The notes under the pieces: generated by a model | Database searches by the model: none | What the model was told of the DNA's origin: nothing | The model's input: the letters and a program-made list of their open reading frames with translations, nothing else | In this document: piece by piece, positions 34,968 through 44,814 of the stretch | Numbering within the stretch: position 1 is the first letter of the stretch | Layout: each line of letters begins with the position of its first letter | DNA from: Kribbella pratensis | GTDB lineage: Bacteria; Actinomycetota; Actinomycetes; Propionibacteriales; Kribbellaceae | Assembly (NCBI RefSeq): GCF_004366075.1 | Contig: NZ_SODU01000001.1 | Coordinates: forward strand, 2,191,134-2,255,133 | Direction of reading: 5' to 3' | DNA length: 64,000 nucleotides | Made by a program: the position numbers and the translations under genes

Positions 34968-35761
34968 TCGGGCGCCGGCCGCAGCATCGGATCGTCGACG
35001 TGCACGCCCACCTCGGCCCGTACTCGCTGTTCTTCATCCCCGAGTCGGACGCCGCGACGATGGTCGCGGTGATGGACCGGACCGGCACCGACGTCACCGT
35101 GCTCGCGGCGAACCGCGCGATCCAGCAGGACGCGCACCTGGGCAACTCGCAGTCGCTCGCCGCGGTCGATGCGTACCCGCACCGGATCGCGGCGTACGCG
35201 GTCATCAACCCGTGGCAGGAGCCGGAGCACGAGCTCGAGCGGCTCGCGGGAGACGACCGGTTCGTCGGAATCAAGGTGCATCCGAGCCTGCACCGCTACC
35301 CGGTCACCGGCGCGCGGTACGCCGCGGTGTGGGCGTTCGCCGAGTCCACCGGCTGTCCCGTGCTCAGTCACTCCGAGCATCAGTCGCCGTACGACGCGCC
35401 GCGGCTGTTCGAGGCGGTCGCGGAACGCTATCCGGGTACGTCGGTTGTCCTCGGACATGCCGGGATCACACCGGCCGGGGTGGACGAGGCGATCGCGGCA
35501 GCCCGCCGGTACGACTCGCTCTGGCTGGAGGTGTGCGGCTCGCAGATGACCGGGCCGCTGATCCGCGCCATGGTCGACCAGGTAGGCAGCGGGCGGGTGC
35601 TGTTCGGTTCCGACTTCCCCTTCATCGACCAGCGCATGTCGCTCGGCCGCGTGGTCTGTGCACCGCTGACGGAGAGTCAACGCCAAGATGTTCTCAGCGG
35701 GAACGCCCGCAAGCTGTTCCGGTGGCGGCCGCTACCGGGAGAACGAGGGGTTGGCCAATGA
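34964..35761 (+). CDS. Amidohydrolase (amidohydrolase_2 family, possible lactonase)
   Basis: 265 residues from the ATG at 34964. The complete metal site is visible: RIVDVHAHLGPY near the start, GIKVHPSLHRY, VLSHSEHQS, SVVLGHAGI and VLFGSDFPF. The C-terminal NARKLFRW is typical. Family members hydrolyse lactones such as L-fucono-1,5-lactone or decarboxylate aromatic acids. With the Gfo/Idh dehydrogenase nearby, opening of a sugar lactone is the most sensible role. Overlaps on both sides (ATGA) place it in the operon. Confidence 0.88.
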   Translation: MIGRRPQHRIVDVHAHLGPYSLFFIPESDAATMVAVMDRTGTDVTVLAANRAIQQDAHLGNSQSLAAVDAYPHRIAAYAVINPWQEPEHELERLAGDDRFVGIKVHPSLHRYPVTGARYAAVWAFAESTGCPVLSHSEHQSPYDAPRLFEAVAERYPGTSVVLGHAGITPAGVDEAIAAARRYDSLWLEVCGSQMTGPLIRAMVDQVGSGRVLFGSDFPFIDQRMSLGRVVCAPLTESQRQDVLSGNARKLFRWRPLPGERGVGQ

Positions 35762-37125
35762 CGGAAGAGATGCAGCAGTCCGAGCAGGTGTCCGGCGAGC
35801 GGTTGCCCGCGGTGACGGTCGGACTGTTCGGTCCACGCCGGCTGGTCAAGACGATGTCGGAGGTCGGCCAGGAGGTCGCGGAGCGGTCCGTCAACGGCGT
35901 GCGGTTCCTGACCGGCGGGTACGACGACCTGTCCGAGGCCGAGGAGCGCTACCTGCGGCTGCGGGACCGGATCGACGCGGCGGTGTTCCCCGGCCCGTGG
36001 GCGTTCGACCTGGCGACGACCGGCCACTGGCTCACCGTCCCGTCGACCCATCTGCCGCTGACCGGCGCCGCGCTGTACGCCGCCCTGCTGCGGGCCTCGC
36101 TGACGATCACGGACGTCGACCTGAGCCGGGTCAGCATCGACTCGCTCTCACTCGCGGACGTCTCCGAGGCGTACAGCGAGATCGGCCTGGACACCGCCCA
36201 GGTGTACGACGTCCCCTACGAGGGCCCCGAGTCCGTCGCGGGGTTCGCTGCGTTCCACCGCGAGAAGTGGGAACGCCAGCACACCACGCTGGCGCTGACC
36301 ACGATCCTTGCCGTGGAGCGTGAGCTGCGCGCGGACGGCGTACCGGTGCTGCGGATCGCGCCGACGCGGTCGAGTGTGCGGGATGCGCTGGAGACCGCCG
36401 TACTGCTCGGCCAGGGCACTCGGATGGGAGCGCATCAGCTCGCGATGATCGCCGTACAGGTCATTCCGACCGGTGCGTCGCGGGCCGAGTCGGGTGACTA
36501 CTGGCAGCAGGAGCTGGCGTTGTCGACGCACCAGAAGCTGCTGTCCGAGGCCCGCCAGGTCGGTGCGTCAGTCACGCGCCGGTCCGACACACTCTTCCTG
36601 GTCACCACGACGTACGGCGCTCTGCTGCGGCTGACTGAGCAGTTCGCGGTTGCACCCTTTCTAGGCGCGTTGACTGCACAGCTCGGAGTACCTGTCGCTG
36701 TAGGCGCCGGAACCGGCCAGACCGCTCGCGCTGCGGAGGCAAACGCACTCATGGCCGTTGAGGACTCCGTAGCGGCCGGCGGCAAGGTAGCCGTGTACCT
36801 GGACGGCAGCAGCGATCGGGTGGACCTCGAGCCCGGTCCTGCGACGACTGAATCCGCACCGGCCGACGGGACCTCGCCGATCGACCAGCGAGCGCTGGAG
36901 ATCGTGACCTCCATCGCCTCTGCCATGAGCTCGGCTCCGGGCCGACAGGTGGTCGTAGATGTCGAGAGCGTCGCCGCGATCATGCAGGTCACCCAGCGGA
37001 CCGGACGCCGGATGCTGAAGGAGCTGGTCGAGGCAGGTCTCGCCTGGCCGCTGCCACCGGCTCGCTCGACCGCTGGCGGCCGACCACGCCAGCAGTTCCG
37101 CTTACTCACCGAGAAGCTCGACTGA
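35758..37125 (+). CDS. Regulator: PrpR-like sensor, GGDEF-like and winged-helix domains
   Basis: 455 residues from the ATG at 35758 (ATGA overlap). Three parts can be seen. Residues ~15-215 look like a two-lobed ligand-binding domain (AVTVGLFGPRRLVKTMSEVG). Residues ~220-350 resemble a nucleotide-cyclase or GTP-cyclohydrolase-III-like fold (RRSDTLFLVTT, GVPVAVGAGTGQTARAAEANAL) without the GGDEF active motif. Residues ~395-455 form a winged helix (AAIMQVTQRTGRRMLKELVEAGLAWPL, wing GGRPRQQFRLL). It is encoded within the catabolic operon and may bind the palindromes at 29583 and 29716. The domain assignment is by pattern only. Confidence 0.6.
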   Translation: MTEEMQQSEQVSGERLPAVTVGLFGPRRLVKTMSEVGQEVAERSVNGVRFLTGGYDDLSEAEERYLRLRDRIDAAVFPGPWAFDLATTGHWLTVPSTHLPLTGAALYAALLRASLTITDVDLSRVSIDSLSLADVSEAYSEIGLDTAQVYDVPYEGPESVAGFAAFHREKWERQHTTLALTTILAVERELRADGVPVLRIAPTRSSVRDALETAVLLGQGTRMGAHQLAMIAVQVIPTGASRAESGDYWQQELALSTHQKLLSEARQVGASVTRRSDTLFLVTTTYGALLRLTEQFAVAPFLGALTAQLGVPVAVGAGTGQTARAAEANALMAVEDSVAAGGKVAVYLDGSSDRVDLEPGPATTESAPADGTSPIDQRALEIVTSIASAMSSAPGRQVVVDVESVAAIMQVTQRTGRRMLKELVEAGLAWPLPPARSTAGGRPRQQFRLLTEKLD

Positions 37126-37153
37126 CCTTCTCGACTGACCTCTGGAGAAGCCT

Positions 37154-38455
37154 GTGCAGACTCGCCGTCACGACCATGCAGACCGCCTGTACGCGCGCGC
37201 CCGACAGGTGATCGCAGGCGGTGTGTCCAGCGATGCCCGCCGAGCTGACCGGCCGCTGTTCGTGGACCACGCCCGCGGCGCCGAACTGTGGGACGTGGAC
37301 GGCAACAGGTACGTGGACTACGTGCTCGGCCAAGGCCCGAACCTCCTCGGCCACGCCGCACCACTCGTCGCCGACGCAGTCTCCGACCAGGTACGCCGTG
37401 GCGTCGCGTACGCCGCCCAGCACGAGCTGGAGGCACAGGTCGCCGAACGCCTGTGCAGCATGGTGCCGGCAGCGGAACTGGTCCGCTTCAACAGCGTCGG
37501 CTCAGAGGCCGTGCACGGCGCGATCCGACTGGCCCGCGGCCACACCGGCCGCCCGAAGATCGTGAAGTTCGAGGGCAACTACCACGGCTGGCTCGACCCG
37601 GTCCTCTACAGCGTGCACCCCGACCTCGCCCTGGCCGGCGACGCCCGGCATCCCACCGCGGTCGGCGGTACCGCGGGCCAGCCGCGGCACGACGCGGACG
37701 ACCTGATCGTCCTGCCCTACAACGATCTGCCGGCTGTCGCCGAGGTGTTCGCACGCAGCGGGGACGAGATCGCGGCGGTCATCCTCGAGCCGCTGCTCTG
37801 CAACACCGGCTGCATCACACCGGCGCCTGGCTATCTCGAAGGGCTTCGGGAGCTGACTCGGGAACACGGGTCGTTGCTGATCTTCGACGAGATCATCACC
37901 GGATTCCGGGTCGCTCCGGGCGGGGCAGGCGAGCTGCTGGGCGTCGTACCCGATCTGGCCGCGTTCGGGAAGGCGATGGCCGGCGGCATGCAGGTGTCCG
38001 CGCTGGTCGGCTCGGCCGAGGTGATGGGGACGATCGCGGACGGCAAGGTCGCGCACGCCGGGACGTTCAACTCCCATCCGGTGGGGATGGCGGCCGCCGA
38101 CGCGGTACTGCGTCATCTCGACGAGCACCGCGACGACGTGTACCCACCGCTGACCGCGACAGGCCAACGGTTGATGGCCGGCCTGCGCGCTGCAGCTGCA
38201 AAGCATGGGGTGCCGCTGCTCGTGGACGGGCCCGGTCCGGTGTTCCAGACGTACATCACGGACCAGGCCGCCGTCACGGACTACCGCACGTTCGCCGCCT
38301 GCGACCGGGCAGCGATGGCTCGGTTCCACGCGGGTCTGTTCGCTGCCGGTATCAGCATCGTCCCGCGAGGGTTGTGGTTCCTGTCCACCGAGCACACCGC
38401 GGACCAGGTCGACGAGACTATTGCGGTAGCAGACTCAGTGTTCGCTTCCCTGTAG
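37154..38455 (+). CDS. Class III aminotransferase (glutamate-1-semialdehyde aminomutase-like)
   Basis: 433 residues from a GTG with a GGAG site. PLP-dependent fold-type I enzyme. The sequence blocks FNSVGSEAVHGAIRLARGHTGR, KFEGNYHGW, LLIFDEIITGFRVAPGGAG and PDLAAFGKAMAGGM (PLP lysine Lys273) are those of HemL-like enzymes. It stands in a sugar-degradation operon, away from other heme genes, so it more likely moves an amino group on a keto- or amino-sugar derivative than making aminolevulinate. Last gene of the operon. Its 3' end overlaps the convergent hydrolase gene by 38 bp. Confidence 0.87.
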   Translation: MQTRRHDHADRLYARARQVIAGGVSSDARRADRPLFVDHARGAELWDVDGNRYVDYVLGQGPNLLGHAAPLVADAVSDQVRRGVAYAAQHELEAQVAERLCSMVPAAELVRFNSVGSEAVHGAIRLARGHTGRPKIVKFEGNYHGWLDPVLYSVHPDLALAGDARHPTAVGGTAGQPRHDADDLIVLPYNDLPAVAEVFARSGDEIAAVILEPLLCNTGCITPAPGYLEGLRELTREHGSLLIFDEIITGFRVAPGGAGELLGVVPDLAAFGKAMAGGMQVSALVGSAEVMGTIADGKVAHAGTFNSHPVGMAAADAVLRHLDEHRDDVYPPLTATGQRLMAGLRAAAAKHGVPLLVDGPGPVFQTYITDQAAVTDYRTFAACDRAAMARFHAGLFAAGISIVPRGLWFLSTEHTADQVDETIAVADSVFASL

Positions 38456-40013
38456 ACACAGGGTCGAACGGCTTACGGTCCTGGTTGCAGGTCGAGCCGT
38501 CCGCCGGGGCCTTCAACTGGGCGAGGTAGTTGGTGATCATCGCGTCGGCGCAGGTGCTCTTGCCGATCGTGGTGTGCCCGTAGCCCTCGACTGTCACCAT
38601 CCGGGCGTCCGGGTACAGGTCGGCGTACGGCCGCGTTGCCTCGTACGGCGTGGCCGGATCGTGGCGGGTGCCGAACACCAGTACCGGCTGCCGCACCTTG
38701 TTCTGCCACGGGCCGCGGAAGTCGTCGGTGTCGCGGATCCCCAGGAACTCACAGTGGATCCCGACCCAGGCGCGGAACCGGCCGAAGTGCGGGGCGCGTC
38801 GGTCGGCGGCATCGGCGTACGCCGGGTATGCCAGCGGGCGGCCGGACTGCCTCGCCTCGACACATGGCTGCAGCACGGTTCCGATCGAGTTGTAGTCCTC
38901 CTTGCGTCGGTTCCACTCGATGAGTGCCTGCGGCGCCTTCGTCGCGGCCTTTGCCCGGTTCTGGACGGCGAGCTGGGCCCACGTCTGGGCGAGCGCCGGG
39001 TAACCGATCGGGTCATAGAGGCTCGAGAACGTCATCGCCACAGCTACGGCGTACGTCACGGTCAGCGTGGAACCGTCCGGCAGGGCGACGACGACCGGGT
39101 GGGTCTTCAGCCGCTCGAGCGTGCTCTCCACAACAGTCCTCGGATCGCCGAGCTGGTTCAACGCACAGTTCGCGGCGGCCTTCTTGCACTCGGTCAGGAA
39201 CTGCTCGTACGTGTCGTACGCGCCCTCGCCCTGCTTCAGCCGGACACCGACCGGGTTCGGATCGCCGTTCGAGCCCGAGTACCACTCGGGGCTCAGCGTG
39301 CCGTCGAGGACCAGTGCACGGACCTTGTTCGGGAACAGCTTGGCGTACGTCGCACCGAGGTACGTGCCGTACGAGTAGCCGACGTACGACAGCTTCTCGT
39401 CGCCGACCGCCTGCCGCAGCAGATCCATGTCACGCGCAACGTTCGCGGTCGAGTAGTGCGCGAGCCGGTCCGGCGACGTGGTCCGGCAGCTGAGCGCCTG
39501 CTTCGCCGCGTCGACGATGAACCGGCGCTCTTCCTTCGCGGTCACCGGGAACGCCGGGACGTTCGCCAGCGCCTCCGACTCCTCGGCCGCGGTCGGGTAA
39601 CAGGTGGCCGGATCCGAACGGCTCACGCCCCGCGGGTCGAACCCGAGGATGTCGAACTTCGCGCGGACCTCCGGGGTGTAGATCTGCTCACCGGCCTGCT
39701 GCACCAGGTCGACACCGGAGCCACCGGGGCCGCCGGGGTTCGTGAACAGCGTGCCGACCTTGTGGGCCGGGTCGCCGGCCGGCAGCCGGGTCAACGCAAT
39801 CGTCGTGGTCGGTCCGTGCGGGTTGTCGTAGTCGGTCGGGACCTCGACAGTCGCGCACTGGAACGGCTTCAGCTTCGGGTCGGTTCCACAGGTACCCCAC
39901 GCGATCTGCGGTACTGCGGACTTCGCCTGAGCCACTGCGGTGGTCATCGGCGTCAGCAGCACGAGGGCCGCGCCGGCGACAGACAGTCTTCGAAGGATTC
40001 GTCTGGGCGTCAT
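38418..40013 (-). CDS. Secreted alpha/beta hydrolase (S33-type tripeptidyl aminopeptidase-like)
   Basis: 531 residues with a Sec signal peptide (SVAGAALVLLTPMTTAVAQA). The alpha/beta hydrolase fold shows the oxyanion loop TLFTNPGGPGGSG (~89-100), the nucleophile Ser214 in YVGYSYGTYLG, and a C-terminal TAP-like region ending with the His in GYGHTTIGKSTCADAM. Streptomycete relatives (SlpD/SlpE and Tap) release short peptides from the N-terminus of proteins. Several cysteines suggest disulphides. Single gene. Its last twelve codons overlap the convergent aminotransferase gene. Confidence 0.9.
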   Translation of the reverse strand: MTPRRILRRLSVAGAALVLLTPMTTAVAQAKSAVPQIAWGTCGTDPKLKPFQCATVEVPTDYDNPHGPTTTIALTRLPAGDPAHKVGTLFTNPGGPGGSGVDLVQQAGEQIYTPEVRAKFDILGFDPRGVSRSDPATCYPTAAEESEALANVPAFPVTAKEERRFIVDAAKQALSCRTTSPDRLAHYSTANVARDMDLLRQAVGDEKLSYVGYSYGTYLGATYAKLFPNKVRALVLDGTLSPEWYSGSNGDPNPVGVRLKQGEGAYDTYEQFLTECKKAAANCALNQLGDPRTVVESTLERLKTHPVVVALPDGSTLTVTYAVAVAMTFSSLYDPIGYPALAQTWAQLAVQNRAKAATKAPQALIEWNRRKEDYNSIGTVLQPCVEARQSGRPLAYPAYADAADRRAPHFGRFRAWVGIHCEFLGIRDTDDFRGPWQNKVRQPVLVFGTRHDPATPYEATRPYADLYPDARMVTVEGYGHTTIGKSTCADAMITNYLAQLKAPADGSTCNQDRKPFDPVSTGKRTLSLLPQ

Positions 40014-40062
40014 GTCACCGACCGTAGGCGGGCAGATCCTCCCGTCGCGTCCACCACGAGAA

Positions 40063-40100
40063 GGAGGCCGGGAACCCGTCTGCTGACGGACCCGGCCTCC
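40063..40100 (-). terminator. Terminator hairpin of clpX
   Basis: A perfect 10-bp inverted repeat, GGAGGCCGGG (40063-40072) and its complement (40091-40100), starts 19 bp beyond the clpX stop. It separates clpX from the hydrolase gene downstream on the same strand. No T-run. Confidence 0.75.
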
Positions 40101-40118
40101 CTCTCAAGCGTGAAGCTC

Positions 40119-41417
<1,299 letters not shown>

Positions 41418-41532
41418 CGGGGCAGATCCCTTCTATGCGAGTCGAACCATGGGCCAGGAGGGCGTGGGCCGCAGGGACCGGGACGGTCGTCAGTACCCCG
41501 ATCCGATTTCGACGGTACCCCGTCCGGGGCCG

Positions 41533-41575
41533 AAAAACCGCGCTCGCCACCGGGTTGTGACTACGCCGGTGGCGA
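41533..41575 (-). terminator. Intrinsic terminator of the clpP1-clpP2 operon
   Basis: A 10-bp perfect stem (TCGCCACCGG 41544-41553; complement 41566-41575) with a 12-base loop. On the minus strand it is followed by GCGCGG and then five Ts (41533-41537). This is one of the few classic hairpin-plus-T terminators in the window. It lies 55 bp after the clpP2 stop. Confidence 0.85.
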
Positions 41576-41629
41576 ACGCGTCGTGCTCTTGACAACCGGT
41601 CAGACCGGCCTCGCCCGAACTGAACCCGT

Positions 41630-42241
41630 TCAGACGCCGGCCGGGACCGGGGTCTTCAGAGTCTGCAGGACGTCGTCGATCAGGCCGTACTCGATCGCCT
41701 GCTCGGCGGTGAGGAACTTGTCCCGCTCGATGTCCCGGGACACCTCCGCGATGTCCTTGCCGCTGGCCTCGGAGATCATCGTCTCCAGCAGCGACCGGAG
41801 CCGCAGGATCTCGTTCGCCTGGATCTCGATGTCACTCGACTGGCCGTAGGTGCCCTCGGTGGCCGGCTGGTGAATGATGATCCGGCTGTTCGGCAGCGCG
41901 AGCCGCTTGCCCGGCGTACCGGCGGCGAGCAGCACCGCGGCGGCCGAGGCAGCCTGACCGAGGCAGACCGTCTGGACGTCCGGCTTGATGTAGCGGACGG
42001 TGTCGTAGATCGCGGTCAGCGCGGTGAACGATCCGCCCGGCGAGTTGATGTAGATGCTGATGTCGCGGTCGGAGTCCATCGACTGCAGGCAGAGCAGCTG
42101 CGCCATCACGGCGTTCGCGATCTCGTCGGTGATCGGCGTACCGAGGAAGATGATCCGGTCCTCGAAGAGCTTCGTGTACGGGTCGATCCGGCGCATGCCG
42201 TACGACGTGCGCTCCTCCCACTGCGGGATGAAGTAGTTCAT
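41630..42241 (-). CDS. clpP2: ATP-dependent Clp protease proteolytic subunit 2
   Basis: 203 residues. Serine peptidase with Ser99 in CLGQAASAAAVL and His124 in RIIIHQPA. The N-terminal propeptide-like stretch MNYFIPQWEERTSYGMRRIDPYTKLFEDRIIFLG resembles ClpP2 of mycobacteria and streptomycetes. ClpP2 is known to form the mixed ClpP1P2 barrel and to dock to ClpX/ClpC. It follows clpP1 by 29 bp on the same transcript. Confidence 0.96.
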   Translation of the reverse strand: MNYFIPQWEERTSYGMRRIDPYTKLFEDRIIFLGTPITDEIANAVMAQLLCLQSMDSDRDISIYINSPGGSFTALTAIYDTVRYIKPDVQTVCLGQAASAAAVLLAAGTPGKRLALPNSRIIIHQPATEGTYGQSSDIEIQANEILRLRSLLETMISEASGKDIAEVSRDIERDKFLTAEQAIEYGLIDDVLQTLKTPVPAGV

Positions 42242-42270
42242 GGTGCTTCCTTAACTGACGAAGTGGGAGA

Positions 42271-42894
42271 TCAGGAGTTCGGGCTGCCCGTGCTGAGCTG
42301 GGCGGCGGTGGTGACCACGTGGTCGATGAAGCCGTACTCCTTCGCCTGGTCGGCGGTGAACCAGCGGTCCCGGTCGGCGTCGTTCTCCACCTGCTCGAGC
42401 GGCTGCCCGGTGTGCTCGGAGATCAGCCGGAACAGCAGCGCCTTCAGGTGCAGCGACTGCTCGGCCTGGATCTTGATGTCCGAGGCCGTACCGCCCATAC
42501 CGCCGGACGGCTGGTGCATCATGATCCGCGCGTGCGGCAGCGCGTACCGCTTGTTCTTCGCACCGGCGCAGAGCAGGAACTGGCCCATCGAGGCCGCCAG
42601 GCCCATCCCGACCGTGGCCACGTCGTTCGAGATCCACTGCATGGTGTCGTAGATCGCCATGCCGGAGTCCACCGAGCCACCCGGCGAGTTGATGTACAAC
42701 CAGATGTCCGCGGTCGGGTCCTGGGCGTTCAGCAGCAGCATCTGCGCGCAGATCGCGTTCGCGTTGTCGTCGCGAACCTCGGACCCCAGGAAGATGATCC
42801 GGTTCTTCCGCAACTCGCGGTAGATGTCGTCGTCGTGTCCGCCGGATCCGTTGCCGCCCGCGGCGGTGGGGCTGGCTGCAAATGTCTCGTTCAC
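42271..42894 (-). CDS. clpP1: ATP-dependent Clp protease proteolytic subunit 1
   Basis: 207 residues. Ser102 in [12 protein letters not shown] and His127 in [10 protein letters not shown] are the catalytic residues. The first ~22 residues are a Gly/Asp-rich extension likely removed on maturation. The sequence aligns with the actinobacterial ClpP1 group ([30 protein letters not shown]). Together with ClpP2 it makes the two-ring protease. First gene of the clpP1-clpP2 operon. A ClgR-type box lies 54 bp upstream. Confidence 0.96.
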   Translation of the reverse strand: MNETFAASPTAAGGNGSGGHDDDIYRELRKNRIIFLGSEVRDDNANAICAQMLLLNAQDPTADIWLYINSPGGSVDSGMAIYDTMQWISNDVATVGMGLAASMGQFLLCAGAKNKRYALPHARIMMHQPSGGMGGTASDIKIQAEQSLHLKALLFRLISEHTGQPLEQVENDADRDRWFTADQAKEYGFIDHVVTTAAQLSTGSPNS

Positions 42895-42947
42895 GAACCC
42901 GACACTACTGGTCGGCGGCGACAGACCTAAGGCTGGGCCGGAGGTGT

Positions 42948-42959
42948 TCGCTCACGGCG
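42948..42959. promoter_or_regulatory. Candidate ClgR box upstream of clpP1
   Basis: TCGCTCACGGCG matches the ClgR core WCGCYNANRGCG described for corynebacteria at all specified positions, with partly symmetric flanks (TTCGCT...GGCGCA). It lies 54-65 bp before the clpP1 ATG, a normal place for this activator of clp genes. The rest of the 377-bp gap to tig holds no gene that I can support. Confidence 0.5.
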
Positions 42960-43218
42960 CACCGCTCGTCTGCTCTGAGCGAATTCGGGCCCGATCACCA
43001 GCCGCACAGGACAACGGATCCGGACTCGCCGGCGGCTGCCTCGTCAGGTACTTCGCGGCGCTCCGGCAGCTCCGGCTCCCCCCGTACCTCAGGCTCCTGC
43101 AGCAGCGCGGCCACACCCGCCCCCTTCCGCGTTCGACCCGAACCACTCCGGAAATCGTTTCACCGGCCACGCTAGGCCAGGTTCTTCACGGTCGCGTCGC
43201 GATCGTCCGGCGAACATG

Positions 43219-43259
43219 CGTACGGCCCGGACCCCACCTGAAGGGATCCGGGCCGTACG
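43219..43259 (-). terminator. Terminator hairpin of tig
   Basis: A perfect 13-bp inverted repeat (CGTACGGCCCGGA at 43219-43231; complement 43247-43259) with a 15-base loop, beginning 13 bp after the tig stop. It separates tig from clpP1. No T-run. Confidence 0.8.
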
Positions 43260-43271
43260 GCGAGACGTTGC

Positions 43272-44663
43272 TCAGGCCTGCGCGGGCTCCGCGACCGGGG
43301 CCTCGGCGGCCTCGTCGCCGGCGGCCTCCGGGTCGGCGTACGAGCCGTCCGGCTGCAGGGTCTTCAGCTCGACCGTGTTGCCGGACGCGTCGGTCACCTT
43401 GGCGTTCTCCACCAGGTACGCGAGCGCCTTGCCGCGGACGACCTCGGACACCAGGCTCGGGACCAGGTTGTTCTCCACCGCGTGCTGCGCGAACTGGTCC
43501 GGGCTGACGCCGGAACGCTGCGCGTGCCGGACGATGTGCTCGGTGAGCTCCTGGTCGTTGACACTCAGCTCCTGCTGCTCGGCCACCAGGTCGAGCACGA
43601 ACTGCGCCTTGATCGCGTCCTCGGACCGCTTCTTCAGGTCCTCGTCGAACTCTTCCTGGGTCTGCTCCTCGCCCTCGAGGAACTGCTCCATGGTCATCCC
43701 GGAGTACCCGAGCTGCTGCTCCAGGTTCTCCTTGCGGGCGGCCAGCTCGTCGGTCAGCAGGCCCTCGGGGACCGGCACGTCGACCAGCGTCAGGATCTTC
43801 TCCAGGACGGCGTCGCGCGCCTCACCGGCCTGCTCGAGCCGCTTGCCGCGCTCCAGCCGGGTCTGTACGTCGGCCTTCAGCTCCTCGGCGGTGTCGAACT
43901 CCGACGCGGTCTGCGCGAACTCGTCGTCGAACTCCGGGAGCTCCTGCTCCTTGACCGCCGTCACCGTCACCTCGACGTCGACGTCCTCGCCCTTCAGCGA
44001 GCCGCCGACCAACTGGGTGACGAAAGTCTTCTTCTCGCCGGCGCTCAGGCCGATGACAGCCTCGTCCAGGCCGTCGAGCAGCTGACCGCTGCCGACCTGG
44101 TACGACAGGCCGGTGGCCTGCGCCTCCTCGACCTTCTCGCCGTCCTTGCTGGCCGACAGGTCCAGGGTGATGAAGTCGTTGTCGCCGACCGCGCGCTCGA
44201 CCGGGTTCAGCGAGCCGAACCGCTGGCGCAGCGACTCGATCTGCTCGTTCACCTCGTCGTCGGAGATCGCGATGTCCTCGACCTCGGCCTCCAGGCCCTC
44301 CAGGTCCGGCAGGGTGATCTCCGGGCGGACCTCGACCTCGGCGGAGAACTGCAGGCTCTCCTTGTCGTTGAACTCGGTCACGTCGACCTCGGGCCGGCCG
44401 ATCGCCTTGACCTGGTTGTCGCTGACCGCCTGCGAGTAGAGCTTCGGGAGCGCGTCGTTGATCGCCTCCTCGAGCACCGGACCGCGGCCGACGCGCTGGT
44501 CGATGACCTGCGGCGGGATCTTGCCCTTGCGGAAGCCCGGCACCACGATCTGCTGGCCGATGCTCTTGTACGCCGCGTCGAGGCTCGGCTTGAGTTCCTC
44601 GAACGGCACCTCGACGATGAGCTTGACCTTGGTCGGGCTCAAGGACTCGACGGTGCTCTTCAC
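43272..44663 (-). CDS. tig: Trigger factor (ribosome-bound chaperone, PPIase)
   Basis: 463 residues from the GTG at 44663. An AAGGAGA ribosome binding site lies ten bases upstream; a longer frame to 44696 adds residues not found in trigger factors. The ribosome-binding loop is GFRKGKIPPQVI (signature GFRxGxxP). The FKBP-like domain (about 150-240) contains VGDNDFITLDL and the C-terminal helical arms run to residue ~430. The acidic Ala/Glu-rich tail (EAAGDEAAEAPVAEP) is typical of actinobacteria. The order tig, clpP1, clpP2, clpX is widely conserved. Confidence 0.97.
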   Translation of the reverse strand: MKSTVESLSPTKVKLIVEVPFEELKPSLDAAYKSIGQQIVVPGFRKGKIPPQVIDQRVGRGPVLEEAINDALPKLYSQAVSDNQVKAIGRPEVDVTEFNDKESLQFSAEVEVRPEITLPDLEGLEAEVEDIAISDDEVNEQIESLRQRFGSLNPVERAVGDNDFITLDLSASKDGEKVEEAQATGLSYQVGSGQLLDGLDEAVIGLSAGEKKTFVTQLVGGSLKGEDVDVEVTVTAVKEQELPEFDDEFAQTASEFDTAEELKADVQTRLERGKRLEQAGEARDAVLEKILTLVDVPVPEGLLTDELAARKENLEQQLGYSGMTMEQFLEGEEQTQEEFDEDLKKRSEDAIKAQFVLDLVAEQQELSVNDQELTEHIVRHAQRSGVSPDQFAQHAVENNLVPSLVSEVVRGKALAYLVENAKVTDASGNTVELKTLQPDGSYADPEAAGDEAAEAPVAEPAQA

Positions 44664-44741
44664 GGTGGCGGTTCTCCTTGATTCGGTGACATTCACAGCA
44701 CGCGCGACACCCCGCGTTGCAGCGGTGCTACAGGGGGTTTG

Positions 44742-44814
44742 TCGGGGCGACAGGACTCGAACCTGCGGTCTCCTGCTCCCAAAGCAGGCGCGCTAGCCAC
44801 TACGCTACGCCCCG
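44742..44814 (-). tRNA. tRNA-Pro (anticodon TGG)
   Basis: 73 nt on the minus strand. Acceptor arms CGGGGCG (44808-44814) and CGCCCCG (44743-44749) pair fully. The anticodon arm is CCTGC-TTTGGGA-GCAGG, giving anticodon TGG, and the T-loop is TTCGAGT. The discriminator is A and CCA is not encoded. It lies between tig and the divergent tRNA-Gly. Confidence 0.95.

Noticed and set aside
37154..38455. Assignment as heme-pathway hemL
   Set aside because: Although the motifs are HemL-like, it is the last gene of a glycan operon with no other heme genes near, so I give only the family name.
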